In this document: positions 51,263-61,203 of the stretch, piece after piece
Position numbering within the stretch: the first letter of the stretch is position 1
How the letters are laid out: every line of letters begins with the position of its first letter
Source of the DNA: Mesorhizobium sp.
GTDB lineage: Bacteria > Pseudomonadota > Alphaproteobacteria > Rhizobiales > Rhizobiaceae
Length of the DNA: 64,000 nucleotides
Direction: 5' to 3'
Assembly (NCBI GenBank): GCA_004020315.1
Contig: SAQG01000005.1
Span: forward strand, 124,001 to 188,000
Position numbers and translations under genes: made by a program
The notes under the pieces: model-generated
The model's input: only the letters and a program-made list of their open reading frames with translations
What the model was told of the DNA's origin: nothing
Databases searched by the model: none

Positions 51263-51751
51263 GTGGCGGTCGACGTCCGCTGGGCGACGACCGCGGATGC
51301 CGCGGCGCTTGCCGCTATGCTGTGCGAGATGGCGGCGCATTACCGCCAGCCGCCGCTCGACGCCGAGCGGGCGCTGTCGGCTGCGCAGAAATGGCTCGGC
51401 CAGGAAAGCCCAACCTATCCGCATTTTGCGCTCGCCTTTACTGAGGGTGAGGTTCGCGGGCTTGCCTCGGTTGCGATCGCACATCCCGGCATCGACCTCG
51501 AACGGCTGCTGTTCCTGAAGGATCTGTTCGTGCGGGAAAACGTCCGCGGCGCCGGTGTCGGCCGGGCGCTGATGGCGTTCCTCGCCGGCCATTGTCTGCG
51601 TGAAAGCATCGGCCGCATCGACCTGACCACCGAGGACTGGAACGAAGGTGCGCTGCGGTTCTACGACGGGCTTGGTGCCGAGCGGCATGACCAGAAAATC
51701 TTTCTCAGGCTGTCAGGCGAGGCGCTGAAGGCGATCGCAGCTAAATCCTGA
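51263..51751 (+). CDS. GNAT family N-acetyltransferase
   Basis: A 162-residue GNAT from GTG 51263. The acetyl-CoA loop is VRENVRGAGVGRALMAFL, followed by RIDLTTEDWNEGALRFYDGLGAE, the usual C-terminal motif. The alternative ATG 51230 overlaps leuB by 29 bases. It lies 4 bases after leuB. The 3' end overlaps the convergent DUF805 gene by 11 bases. Substrate unknown. Confidence 0.85.
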   Translation: MAVDVRWATTADAAALAAMLCEMAAHYRQPPLDAERALSAAQKWLGQESPTYPHFALAFTEGEVRGLASVAIAHPGIDLERLLFLKDLFVRENVRGAGVGRALMAFLAGHCLRESIGRIDLTTEDWNEGALRFYDGLGAERHDQKIFLRLSGEALKAIAAKS

Positions 51752-52409
51752 CACCGGCTGGCATCGCGCCCCACGGGTTTTCGCCCGTCTGAGACGGAAT
51801 CAGACCGAAAACCAGTATGGCCACGCCGCCGATGGGTGGGATGAAACAGAGCAAGGCAAACCAGCCGCTCAAGCCGATGTAGTGCAAGCGCCGCACGACA
51901 AGTGCAATCCAAGGCAGAGTGATCAGCAACGCGAAAATGAGGCCAGGAATGTACCCTGTCCTTGTCCTGCCCGGGTCGTCGAAACCGTCGATGGCCAAAT
52001 TGACGAGTATGCCGAAGCCGACGAGCGCGGCCGCCACAAGGGTCGAACATAGCCAAAAAGCCCAGAATTCCTTGCGGCGGGCGCGTCCGGCAAAATTGAC
52101 ATGGTTCTCAGTCAGTGCACGCCGGAAATAGCTCCACAATCCCGTGGGTTCGACAGGCTCGGTCTCGGCGAGGCGGCCAAAGTGCTGCGGCTGACCGCTG
52201 CCCGGCGTCGGCATGCCGCCAGCAGGCGATGCCGCGGCGATGATGTCGTGCGCTGTCCCATCGTCCGGCCGGAACTCGCCGAGCGTGCCTCTGACCAGCG
52301 CCACGCCCTGGTTCAGATCCTCGCGCGCGAAGATGTAGCGCTTGCCGTCCACGCCGTTGATGTAGCCGAAGTCTTGATCCTGGTCATAGTGGTACACTGT
52401 GCCGCGCAT
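51741..52409 (-). CDS. Cold-shock-like domain fused to DUF805 membrane domain (downstream copy)
   Basis: The 222-residue product starts with a cold-shock/S1-like segment (MRGTVYHYDQDQDFGYINGV, then DGKRYIFAREDL; residues 1-50). A polar linker of about 40 residues follows, then a DUF805 domain with LWSYFRRALTENHVNFAGRA and ARRKEFWAFWL, three or four transmembrane helices and the RRLHYIGLSGW motif. The C-terminal GENPWGAMPAGVRI matches its neighbour. It is a paralogue of the next gene, 70 bases upstream. Function is unknown. Confidence 0.85.
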   Translation of the reverse strand: MRGTVYHYDQDQDFGYINGVDGKRYIFAREDLNQGVALVRGTLGEFRPDDGTAHDIIAAASPAGGMPTPGSGQPQHFGRLAETEPVEPTGLWSYFRRALTENHVNFAGRARRKEFWAFWLCSTLVAAALVGFGILVNLAIDGFDDPGRTRTGYIPGLIFALLITLPWIALVVRRLHYIGLSGWFALLCFIPPIGGVAILVFGLIPSQTGENPWGAMPAGVRI

Positions 52410-52479
52410 TGCTTCCCCCCGATTGCGTCAAACGTGATGCTATTTAAAGTTGCATTCGGATGCAAGATACACGTTTAGG

Positions 52480-53175
52480 CTAAATCCCGACGCCTGCCGG
52501 CACCGGACCCCACTGGTTTTCACGGGCCTGCGTCGGGATCAGCGCGAAGACCAGAATGATTAGCCAGCCGATGGTCGGGATGAACACCACCAGAAAAAGC
52601 CAGCCGGTCAGGCCGATGTCGTGCAGGCGACGCACGTTCAGTCCGATCCAAGGCGGGATTGTCGCCAGCACAAACACGCCGCAAAGGCCGACCGTCACTG
52701 CCGGCAATTCGCCAGAATTGCCCATGGCATCGTCGATGAAGAGGCCGGTGCCGACGACCGCGATCAGCGCCATCGTCCAGAACAGGCAAAAGCCCCAATA
52801 TTCCCTGCGACGGGCGCGGCCGGCGAAATTGAAGTAATTTTCAGTCAGGCCCTGCCAGAAGTAGCTCCACAGGCTGGTGGCGGGAGCATTTGCAGCGGAA
52901 CGGCCGAAATGTTGCGGCGCCCCGGGCGCATTCTCGGCTTGGGACGGGACGGCGGTTGCGGCGGGCGCGCCGGCGGGTGGACTGGCGGTTTGGGCGCGGA
53001 TCGGAAAAACGTCGCGTGCCCGTTCGCCAGCCGGCTGGAACTCGACAGCCGCGCCCCTGGCCATCGACGTCTCGCGGCGCAGATTTTCGCGCGCGAACGT
53101 ATAGCGGTTGCCGTCGGCTCCGGTGATGAAACCGAAGCCCTGATCCTCGTCGTAGTGAAGAACTTCGCCGCGCAT
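52480..53175 (-). CDS. Cold-shock-like domain fused to DUF805 membrane domain (upstream copy)
   Basis: A 231-residue product with the same layout as its neighbour: MRGEVLHYDEDQGFGFITGA then DGNRYTFARENL (cold-shock-like, residues 1-50), an Ala/Pro-rich linker with PPAGAPAATAVP, and DUF805 helices with ENYFNFAGRARRREYWGF, LNVRRLHDIGLTGW and ENQWGPVPAGVGI at the end. The RNA-binding-like FGFI strand is better conserved here. The two copies differ mainly in the linker, so duplication is not very recent. Confidence 0.85.
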   Translation of the reverse strand: MRGEVLHYDEDQGFGFITGADGNRYTFARENLRRETSMARGAAVEFQPAGERARDVFPIRAQTASPPAGAPAATAVPSQAENAPGAPQHFGRSAANAPATSLWSYFWQGLTENYFNFAGRARRREYWGFCLFWTMALIAVVGTGLFIDDAMGNSGELPAVTVGLCGVFVLATIPPWIGLNVRRLHDIGLTGWLFLVVFIPTIGWLIILVFALIPTQARENQWGPVPAGVGI

Positions 53176-53320
53176 GTCCTGCCCCCGGTCCCTTGGCCAG
53201 ACTGTTCAAAGTTGCGGCAGACCGCAAGGGGTGCGCGCGATATGGCAGACGATGGCGCGTCCAACTCGTATTGGAGATACCAATCGTCAATGCCGGCTCC
53301 GCCCCTCAATCCCCTGCCGG

Positions 53321-53425
53321 GCCCTTCTCCCCGTAAAGAACGGGGAGAAGGGCTTGGCCCAACGCCGGTGACCCCTCTCCCCGTTCGTTACGGGGTGAGG
53401 GTAAGGGTGCGGGGCAGCGCAAACC
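53321..53425. repeat. Two-armed palindromic intergenic repeat
   Basis: The first arm GCCCTTCTCCCCGT (53321-53334) pairs perfectly with 53340-53353, a 14-bp stem with an AAAGA loop. The second, CCCCTCTCCCCGT...ACGGGGTGAGGG (53372-53401), has one mismatch, followed by GTAAGGGTGCGGGGCAGC. The same layout is seen inside ftsY and at 62170-62325. The rest of 53176-53489 holds no gene that I can support. Confidence 0.85.
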
Positions 53426-53489
53426 TGAAGCGATTACCCCTGGGATGTCGAGAGGGCTGGGCCGTGGACATACCCGACAAACGGGACGT

Positions 53490-53572
53490 TCAGCCCGGCC
53501 GCTTCGATTTCTTGTTCTTGGCGGGTCCGGTCTTTTCGAATTTCGGCTTGCTTGCCTTCCCCGCCCAGGGCT
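53490..53572 (-). other. Possible displaced 3' end of the helicase gene
   Basis: In the frame one base off the helicase frame, the sequence from about 53625 down to 53490 encodes a lysine-rich tail (KASKPKFEKTGPAKNKKSK and a TGA stop) with codon choice like that of a real gene. Basic tails of this sort end many DEAD-box helicases. The in-frame helicase end (HRQPISALPRSR) looks less natural. A single-base indel around 53600-53640, real or from sequencing, would explain this. Confidence 0.4.
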
Positions 53573-55348
53573 TTACCTCGAACGCGGCAGGGCGCTGATC
53601 GGCTGACGGTGCGCGCTTCTCGACTTCGGCTTGGGCGCGTTCTGATCGAATGTCCGCTTGCCGCGGTGCGGCTTCTTGTCCGGCCGCGGTTCCTGATAGC
53701 CGGCGCGCGACAGGTCGGGCGTGCCGTCCAGCCGCTTCACCGCGATGTTGTTCTGCAGCTTGCGGTCCGGCCCGATCGCAGCGAGGAAGCGATCGGCCCA
53801 GTCCGCGGCGATCTGCACGAAGGTTTCCTCCGGCTGCATCTTGATGGCGCCGATCTCGCGCTTGGTGATGCCGCCTGTCCGGCACAGCATCGGGATCAGC
53901 CAGCGCGGCTCGGCATTCTGCCGGCGCCCCACCGACAGCGAGAACCAGACGCTGTCGCCGAAATCGTCGCGGCGGCTTGGCGCCTCGTCGCGGCGGGCGG
54001 ATCTGTCGCCAGAGAGCCGCTCGCCCGTCGGCGTGAACGGAGCGACGTCGAGAAGATCCTCGGGCGCCGAGCGGCTGGAGCGGCACAAGCGCACGAAGGC
54101 GGCAGCCACCTGTTCGGGGCCGTGCTGATCGAGAAGCGCATTGATGAAGCCGCGCTCCTCTTCCTTCACCGGTTCGCCGAAGGCCGGGTCGGCGAGAATA
54201 CGCTCGTCATCGCGCCGTATAACGTCGTCGGCCGAAGGCGGGCTTGCCCATGTCACCGCAAGGCCGGCACTCTGCAGCAGCCGCTCGGTGCGCCTGCGGG
54301 CATTGTTGGGCACGATCAGCGCGCTCACACCTTTGCGTCCCGCCCGTCCGGTCCGCCCGCTCCGATGCAGAAGCGTCTCCGGATTGGTCGGCAGGTCGGC
54401 ATGGATCACCAGTTCGAGGTTGGGCAGGTCGATGCCGCGTGCCGCCACGTCGGTGGCGATGCAGACCTTGGCGCGGCCGTCGCGCATCGCCTGCAGCGCG
54501 TGGCTGCGCTCGTTCTGGCTGAGCTCGCCAGAAAGCGCCACGACGGAAAAGTTGCGGTTGTTGAAGCGCGCGATCAGGTGATTGACGGCGGCGCGCGTGT
54601 TGCAGAACACCAATGCGTTCTTCGCCTCGTAATAGCGCAGTACGTTGATGATGGCGTTTTCCCGATCGGGCTGGGCTACGCTCAGCGCGCGGTACTCGAT
54701 GTCAAGATGCTGCTTTTCCTCGCCCGATGCCGAGATGCGTACCGCGTCGCGCTGGTAGCCTTTGGCCAGCGTGGCGATGGAGCGCGGCACGGTGGCCGAA
54801 AACATCAGCGTGCGGCGCTCCGCAGGGGCGGCGTCGAGGATGAATTCCAGATCCTCACGAAAGCCGAGATCGAGCATCTCGTCGGCTTCGTCGAGCACGA
54901 CGGCCTTGAGCGCCGACATGTCGAGCGAGTTGCGGGTGATGTGGTCGCGCAGGCGGCCGGGCGTGCCGACAACGATATGGGCGCCGCGCTCCAGCACGCG
55001 CCGCTCGGTGCGCATGTCCATGCCACCGACGCAGGACGCAACGGTGGCGCCGGTCAGTTCGTAAAGCCATTCCAGCTCGCGCGTCACCTGCAAAGCCAGC
55101 TCCCGCGTCGGCGCCACGGCCAGCGCCAACGGTGCCGCGGCGTGGGAAAAGCGCTTCGCGCCATCGAGGAGGGTTGGCGCCAGAGCCAGCCCGAAGGCGA
55201 CGGTCTTGCCGGAGCCGGTCTGGGCCGAAACCAGCGCATCGGCCTGCCCGAGTTCGAGAACCGCCTTCTGCACCGGTGTCAGCTCGACATAGCCGCGTTT
55301 TTCCAGCGCCTTTGCCAGCGCGGGGACAATAGCTTCGAAATTGGACAT
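53573..55348 (-). CDS. DEAD-box RNA helicase with DbpA-like C-terminal domain
   Basis: A 591-residue RNA helicase from ATG 55348. Motifs are complete: Q-motif region ELTPVQKAV, Walker A AQTGSGKT (42-49), PTRELA, DEAD in VLDEADEML, SAT in MFSATVP, and motif VI HRSGRTGRAGR. A DbpA-type RNA-binding domain follows (SVWFSLSVGRRQNAEPRWL, GITKREIGAIKM), then a basic tail. It likely aids ribosome assembly or mRNA turnover. The 3' end may carry a frameshift (see 53490-53572). Confidence 0.9.
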   Translation of the reverse strand: MSNFEAIVPALAKALEKRGYVELTPVQKAVLELGQADALVSAQTGSGKTVAFGLALAPTLLDGAKRFSHAAAPLALAVAPTRELALQVTRELEWLYELTGATVASCVGGMDMRTERRVLERGAHIVVGTPGRLRDHITRNSLDMSALKAVVLDEADEMLDLGFREDLEFILDAAPAERRTLMFSATVPRSIATLAKGYQRDAVRISASGEEKQHLDIEYRALSVAQPDRENAIINVLRYYEAKNALVFCNTRAAVNHLIARFNNRNFSVVALSGELSQNERSHALQAMRDGRAKVCIATDVAARGIDLPNLELVIHADLPTNPETLLHRSGRTGRAGRKGVSALIVPNNARRRTERLLQSAGLAVTWASPPSADDVIRRDDERILADPAFGEPVKEEERGFINALLDQHGPEQVAAAFVRLCRSSRSAPEDLLDVAPFTPTGERLSGDRSARRDEAPSRRDDFGDSVWFSLSVGRRQNAEPRWLIPMLCRTGGITKREIGAIKMQPEETFVQIAADWADRFLAAIGPDRKLQNNIAVKRLDGTPDLSRAGYQEPRPDKKPHRGKRTFDQNAPKPKSRSAHRQPISALPRSR

Positions 55349-55799
55349 GGGCTTCTTTCGGAATTCGGATTCTTTTATGCCCGGCAATGGGCCACCCGTC
55401 GGCGGGCGCCAGGAGCGCCGCGAGCCAGACAATCCTTGCGTTCGTACTTCGCGGCGGCGCCATTGTACAGGGCAAGCCGCCGCGCTCCGTCGCGATTGAC
55501 TCTTTACGCAAACCGCGTAAAAGCCGGCACCGAACGGGATAGTTTCGATGCGCGGCCTTTTAATGGCGCCTCTTGCCTTCGACATCCCCGGCCGCAATGC
55601 AGATCATTGGGCCGGGAGCGTCGCTGCGTTTCCTCGTTCCAGCACAACCACGTTCTTGGTCAAAACCGGCAAAACGACCGCTAAAACGGTCTGATTCCCT
55701 TGGCCTAACCACCCTCTCCCGGGTCCGGCCCGGGGGTTGAAACCCGCATCGACCGGCGGGTTTTCTCCAAAAACCGAGCGGAGAGGACAGGAGATTTCG
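55349..55799. other. Divergent intergenic region before asd
   Basis: This 451-base region separates the helicase start (minus) and asd start (plus). It should hold both promoters. No gene is supported; frames reading through it upstream of the helicase ATG lack conserved content. The right end contains two hairpins listed separately. Confidence 0.5.
55718..55763 (+). promoter_or_regulatory. Tandem hairpins in the asd leader
   Basis: CCCGGG-TCCGG-CCCGGG (55718-55734) is followed at once by AAACCCGC (55740-55747) paired with GCGGGTTT (55756-55763) and then TCTCC. The second resembles a terminator with a short T-run, 37 bases before the asd start. It could be an attenuator, or simply a transcription terminator ahead of asd. 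Confidence 0.45.
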
Positions 55800-56834
55800 A
55801 TGAGTTTCAAGGTTGCAGTCGTCGGCGCTACGGGCAATGTGGGCCGGGAAATGCTCAACATACTGGAAGAGCGCGGCTTTCCGGTGAGCGAGGTGGTGGC
55901 GCTGGCCTCGCGGCGCAGCCAGGGCACGGAAGTGTCGTTCGGCGATCGCACGTTGAAGGTCAAAACGCTCGACCAATATGATTTTTCCGACACAGACATC
56001 TGCATCATGTCGGCCGGCGGCAACGTCTCCAAGGAATGGTCGCCGAAGATCGGCAAGCAGGGCTGCGTCGTCATCGATAATTCGTCGGCCTTCCGCTATG
56101 ACCAGGACGTGCCGCTGATCGTGCCGGAAGTGAACCCGGACGCGATCTCGCTGTTCACGCGCAAGAACATCATCGCCAATCCGAACTGCTCGACGGCGCA
56201 GCTGGTCGTGGCGCTGAAGCCGCTGCACGACGTCGCCACCATCAAGCGCGTCGTCGTCGCCACCTACCAGTCGGTCTCCGGCGCCGGCAAGGAAGGCATG
56301 GACGAGCTGTTCACGCAGACCCGCGCCGTCTTCGTCGCCGACCAGGTCGACGTCAAAAAGTTCACCAAGCGCATCGCCTTCAACGTCATCCCGCATATCG
56401 ACGTCTTCCTCGACGACGGCTTCACCAAGGAAGAGTGGAAGATGGTCGCAGAGACCAAAAAGATGCTCGACCCCAAGATCAAGCTGACGGCGACCTGCGT
56501 GCGCGTGCCGGTGTTCATCGGCCATTCGGAAGCGGTCAACATCGAGTTCGAAAAGCCGATCACCGCCGACGAAGCGCGTGAGATCCTGCGCGAGGCCCCT
56601 GGCTGCCAGGTCTTGGACAAGCGCGAGGACGGTGGCTACATCACGCCGCTGGACTCGGCCGGCGAGGATGCCACCTTCATCTCGCGCATCCGTGAGGACT
56701 CGACCATCGACAACGGCCTGTCGATGTGGATCGTCTCCGACAATCTGCGCAAGGGCGCCGCACTCAACGCGGTGCAGATCGCCGAGCTTCTGATCGAGCG
56801 CGGGCTGATCCAGCCGAAGAAGAAGGCGGCTTAG
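55800..56834 (+). CDS. asd: Aspartate-semialdehyde dehydrogenase
   Basis: Asd reduces aspartyl phosphate to the semialdehyde, a branch point to lysine/diaminopimelate, threonine and methionine. The 344-residue protein has VAVVGATGNVGREM for NADP, the active-site Cys C130 in NPNCSTAQLV, and YQSVSGAGKEGMDEL, with the catalytic His in FIGHSEAVN. GGAGA lies 5 bases before ATG 55800. A strong terminator follows. Confidence 0.96.
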   Translation: MSFKVAVVGATGNVGREMLNILEERGFPVSEVVALASRRSQGTEVSFGDRTLKVKTLDQYDFSDTDICIMSAGGNVSKEWSPKIGKQGCVVIDNSSAFRYDQDVPLIVPEVNPDAISLFTRKNIIANPNCSTAQLVVALKPLHDVATIKRVVVATYQSVSGAGKEGMDELFTQTRAVFVADQVDVKKFTKRIAFNVIPHIDVFLDDGFTKEEWKMVAETKKMLDPKIKLTATCVRVPVFIGHSEAVNIEFEKPITADEAREILREAPGCQVLDKREDGGYITPLDSAGEDATFISRIREDSTIDNGLSMWIVSDNLRKGAALNAVQIAELLIERGLIQPKKKAA

Positions 56835-56850
56835 TTTTCGCTCACGGGCT

Positions 56851-56871
56851 CGGCCTTCGGCCGGTTTTTTT
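56851..56871 (+). terminator. Rho-independent terminator of asd
   Basis: CGGCC-TTC-GGCCG with a run of seven T, 16 bases after the asd stop. The surrounding stretch TTTTCGCTCACGGGC is repeated directly (56835 and 56869), and a partial CCTTCTCCCCG/CGGGGAGG arm lies at 56972-56995, so the region has accumulated repeats. No gene is seen between here and 57057. Confidence 0.8.
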
Positions 56872-57057
56872 CGCTCACGGGCCGTATCGCCGCTGCCGCG
56901 GCGGGCCCTCCGCGGGGGCGCCGGACAACCGGCGGCCCGCAGTCGCGGGCTCGACCTTCGGCCGGATGGCTCCCTTCTCCCCGTTCGCGGGGAGGTGGCT
57001 GATGGCCAATCGCCAGCGTTGGAGTGGTTCTCTTACAGGTTCAGGTTGGTTTTGGCG

Positions 57058-59097
57058 TCAGCCCGTGCGTCGCGCGGGATGCTGATCCGAACCGCCATCC
57101 AGCCACGCAATGTCGTCCGGCGAAAGCGCGATGTCGAGCGCCTGCAGACTGTCGTCCAGTTCGTCAAGCGTGCGCGGTCCAATCAGCGGAACGGATGGAA
57201 AAGGCTGCGCCAGGACATAGGCGAGCGCGACATGGATCGGGCTCTTGCCCAGCCTGGTTGCGAGTTCGACCGCCCGGTCGCGGCGGCCGAAGTTTTTCTC
57301 CGAGTACCAGACCCGGACCAGCTCTTCATTGTCACGCTGGTCGCGTCCGGCCCGGCCGGTGAAGAAACCCCGGCCCTGGCTCGACCAAGCGAAATTGGGC
57401 ATCTGCCGGGCGGTCAACCAGGCCTTCCATTCATCGCTCGACGATGTGACGCAACCCGGCCAGATCGGCACCAGCATTTCGGCCAGCGAAAAATTGTTCG
57501 AAAGCGCGCCGGGCTTCTGCTTGCCGGTCCGCTCGGCATAGGCAATCGCCTCGTCCATGCGTTCCCTCGTCCAGTTCGAGCCGCCGAACGGACCGCGAAT
57601 GCGGCCAGCCCTGACCTCGCGATCCATTGCGTCGACGAATTCGTCGACGGGCACGTCCGGATCGTCGCGATGCATGAAATAGACATCGACATGATCGGTC
57701 TGCAGCCGGTCGAGCGACTGGGTGAGCTGCTTGCCGATCACATCGGGATAGCAGAGCGGGGTGTGCGCGCCCTTGCCGATGACCACCGATCGCTCACGCA
57801 CGCCGCGATTCTTCAACCACTGGCCAAGCAGCGTTTCGGTGTAGCCGCTGCCATAGATGTAGGCCGTGTCGAAGACGTTGCCGCCGGCTTCGAAATAAGC
57901 ATCGAGCAGGATCATGCCGGAGGAGAACGTGCGGAAATCCTCGAAGCCGAGGGCGAGGCACGAGGCCGGCCGCGGCAGGCCTGGAATATCGCGCTTCGGG
58001 ATCGCGGTGCCGCCGGAGCGCAGCGGCCGGCCGGAGATGGTGTTGACGCGTTTTTCGGGCTTCTCAATCTCGTATTCGAGGCCGATGGCGGCGCGCCATT
58101 TGTCGAGGACGCGCAGATTGCCGAGACTGTCGGCCCAGCCCATGCCCGGCCAGGCGAACTCCTGCTTTCCGGCCAGGATCGCCTCGCCGGCGGCGTCGAC
58201 CTCGAAAGCGTAAAGCCAGCGGTCTTCCCTGACCTCGACCTCCTCCTCAGCGTCCGGACGGATGATGCGGATTTCGCCGGTGCCGCCTTCCCTGCCGCTC
58301 GCATACCAGAAATCCGCGACCTCGATGCGGCCCTTGGTGCCGAGGATGCGCAGGACATTGTCCTGCGCCAACGAAATGCCGCAGGAGACTTCGGCGACGA
58401 TGCCGCTGGGAAAATGCAGCAGCGCCGAGGCCCATTCGTCGACCCCGGACTGGCCAAGATGCGCGGCGCCGACCACCTTGTCCGGCTCGGCGAAGGGCTT
58501 TCCTAACGCTGCCCCGGCAATCAGCCGCGCCATCGAAACGGGATAACCACCGACGTCCAGAATGCCGCCGCCGGCCAGATCGTTCGCATAGAGCCGGTGC
58601 TCCGGCATGAAGGCAGGCATGGCGAAGCCGAAGCTCGATTTCACCATGCGCACCTCGCCGATCGCGCCGGACCTTGCCAGCTCGACCAGCTTTGCTGTCT
58701 GCGGATGCAGCCGGTACATGAAGGCCTCGCCGAGAAAGGTGCCGGCCTTGCGCGCAGCATGGATCATCGCGTCGGCTTCGAAGGCGGTCAGTCCCATCGG
58801 CTTTTCGCAAAGCACATGCTTTCCGGCCTCAGCCGCCTTGATCGCCCATTCGGCGTGGCTGGGATGCGGCGTCGAAATGTAGATCGCATCGACGTCCGGG
58901 TCCGCCAACAGCGCCTCGTAACCGTCGAGGACGCGGGCGCCGGGGAAGTTTTCGGCGAGGCCTGATTTGCCGGGATTGCGTGCACCAATGGCGACCAGCG
59001 TGCCGGTGCGCGAATGGGCCACGCCGCGGGCAAGGGCCTTGGCGATGGTGCCGGGCCCGAGAATGCCCCAGCGGATCTTTCGTGGTTCGGACGTCAT
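57058..59097 (-). CDS. Two-domain oxidoreductase: Gfo/Idh/MocA domain fused to aldo/keto reductase
   Basis: The 679-residue product combines two enzyme families. Residues 1 to about 350 form a Gfo/Idh/MocA dehydrogenase: WGILGPGTIAKALARGV for NAD(P), HVLCEKPMGL with the catalytic Lys of EKP, and GGGILDVGGYPVSM. Residues about 370-679 form an aldo/keto reductase with VFDTAYIYGSGYTETLLG (Asp/Tyr), VVIGKGAH (Lys) and DVYFMHRDDP (His). No frame break separates the halves. It ends a sugar ABC operon, so both parts probably act on the imported sugar or a derivative. Confidence 0.9.
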   Translation of the reverse strand: MTSEPRKIRWGILGPGTIAKALARGVAHSRTGTLVAIGARNPGKSGLAENFPGARVLDGYEALLADPDVDAIYISTPHPSHAEWAIKAAEAGKHVLCEKPMGLTAFEADAMIHAARKAGTFLGEAFMYRLHPQTAKLVELARSGAIGEVRMVKSSFGFAMPAFMPEHRLYANDLAGGGILDVGGYPVSMARLIAGAALGKPFAEPDKVVGAAHLGQSGVDEWASALLHFPSGIVAEVSCGISLAQDNVLRILGTKGRIEVADFWYASGREGGTGEIRIIRPDAEEEVEVREDRWLYAFEVDAAGEAILAGKQEFAWPGMGWADSLGNLRVLDKWRAAIGLEYEIEKPEKRVNTISGRPLRSGGTAIPKRDIPGLPRPASCLALGFEDFRTFSSGMILLDAYFEAGGNVFDTAYIYGSGYTETLLGQWLKNRGVRERSVVIGKGAHTPLCYPDVIGKQLTQSLDRLQTDHVDVYFMHRDDPDVPVDEFVDAMDREVRAGRIRGPFGGSNWTRERMDEAIAYAERTGKQKPGALSNNFSLAEMLVPIWPGCVTSSSDEWKAWLTARQMPNFAWSSQGRGFFTGRAGRDQRDNEELVRVWYSEKNFGRRDRAVELATRLGKSPIHVALAYVLAQPFPSVPLIGPRTLDELDDSLQALDIALSPDDIAWLDGGSDQHPARRTG

Positions 59098-59167
59098 TTC
59101 AAATCTCCTTGGGGTCGCCTCGGCGTCGCGAGTTGGTAAAAGAAAAATTGGCGTGTCTTAGTTTTTG

Positions 59168-59236
59168 TGCATGTCGTTGCCCCCAAAACCGCTGCGCCTC
59201 GGTTCACGCCGGAGGGCATGCTTTTGGGCGACATGT
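59168..59236. repeat. Palindromic intergenic repeat, ATGTCGCCCAAAA family (copy 2)
   Basis: TGCATGTCG with CCCCAAAACCGC at the left and CTTTTGGGCGACATGTA at the right form an imperfect dyad. Its reverse complement matches copy 1 at 43321-43393 over most of its length. It lies between the ABC ATPase and the fused oxidoreductase genes, just after the ATPase stop. Confidence 0.7.
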
Positions 59237-59237
59237 A

Positions 59238-60359
<1,122 letters not shown>

Positions 60360-60366
60360 GCTGATC

Positions 60367-61203
60367 CTATTTGATGGCGCCGGCGGCAATGCCGGCGACG
60401 AAATGACGCTGCAAGAGCACGAACACGACGAGCATCGGCACGGTGAGCATCACGGCGCCCGCCATGATGCCGCCCCACGACACTTTGGTGAGGCCGATCA
60501 GCGTGCCGAGCGCCACCGGCGCCGTCATCGCGCCGGGCTTGGAATTGATCAGCAGCGGCCAGAGGTAGTTGTTCCAGGACGAAAGGAACAGGATGATGGC
60601 GAGCGCCGCCAGCATCGGCCGCGCCAGCGGCAGTGCGACGAACAGGAAGATCCGCCATTCCTTGACCCCCTCGACCCGAGCGGCGTCGAACAGATCGGTC
60701 GGCATCATCGAGAAGCTCTGCCGCATGAACAGCACGCCGAGCGAATTGAAAAGCGGCGGCACGATCAGCGCCACCCAGGTGTTGGCGAGCTTGAAGTCGC
60801 GCGCCACCATGATGAATTGCGGGATCAGCACGACAGCATAGGGAAGCGTGATGGTTCCGAGGATGATCGCGACGACGACGCCCTTGCCGACGAACTGGTA
60901 ACGCGCCAGCGCCCAGCCGGCCATCGAGGTGAGCAGCACCGACAGGAACGTATAGGTCACCGCCACCGAGACCGAGATGCCGATGGCGCCGATGAAATTG
61001 GTGTCGCGCTGCAAGTTGTTGACATTGTCGAGGAAATTGCCGTGCGGCAAAAGCTCGATGCTGGGGCTGAAAATGCCTCTGTCGGGCATGGTCGAGAAAA
61101 CCGCCATCATCCACAGCGGAAACAGCCAGATCAGCGCCAGCGGGGTCAGCACGAGATGCAGCGCGATGCTGCGCCCCAGTTTCGAAGAGGAACGCGAGCT
61201 CAT
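60367..61203 (-). CDS. Carbohydrate ABC transporter permease (MalG type)
   Basis: A 278-residue permease with six helices. The EAA loop reads [25 protein letters not shown]. The N-terminal [22 protein letters not shown] is the usual MalG/LacG start. ATG 61203 overlaps the upstream permease stop by 4 bases (ATGA), a sign of translational coupling. Confidence 0.93.
   Translation of the reverse strand: MSSRSSSKLGRSIALHLVLTPLALIWLFPLWMMAVFSTMPDRGIFSPSIELLPHGNFLDNVNNLQRDTNFIGAIGISVSVAVTYTFLSVLLTSMAGWALARYQFVGKGVVVAIILGTITLPYAVVLIPQFIMVARDFKLANTWVALIVPPLFNSLGVLFMRQSFSMMPTDLFDAARVEGVKEWRIFLFVALPLARPMLAALAIILFLSSWNNYLWPLLINSKPGAMTAPVALGTLIGLTKVSWGGIMAGAVMLTVPMLVVFVLLQRHFVAGIAAGAIK

Noticed and set aside
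53552..55684. 710-codon plus-strand frame over the helicase gene
   Set aside because: Shadow frame; no family motif, while the minus strand has all DEAD-box motifs.
56995..58506. 503-codon plus-strand frame over the fused oxidoreductase
   Set aside because: Shadow frame antisense to conserved aldo/keto reductase and dehydrogenase motifs.
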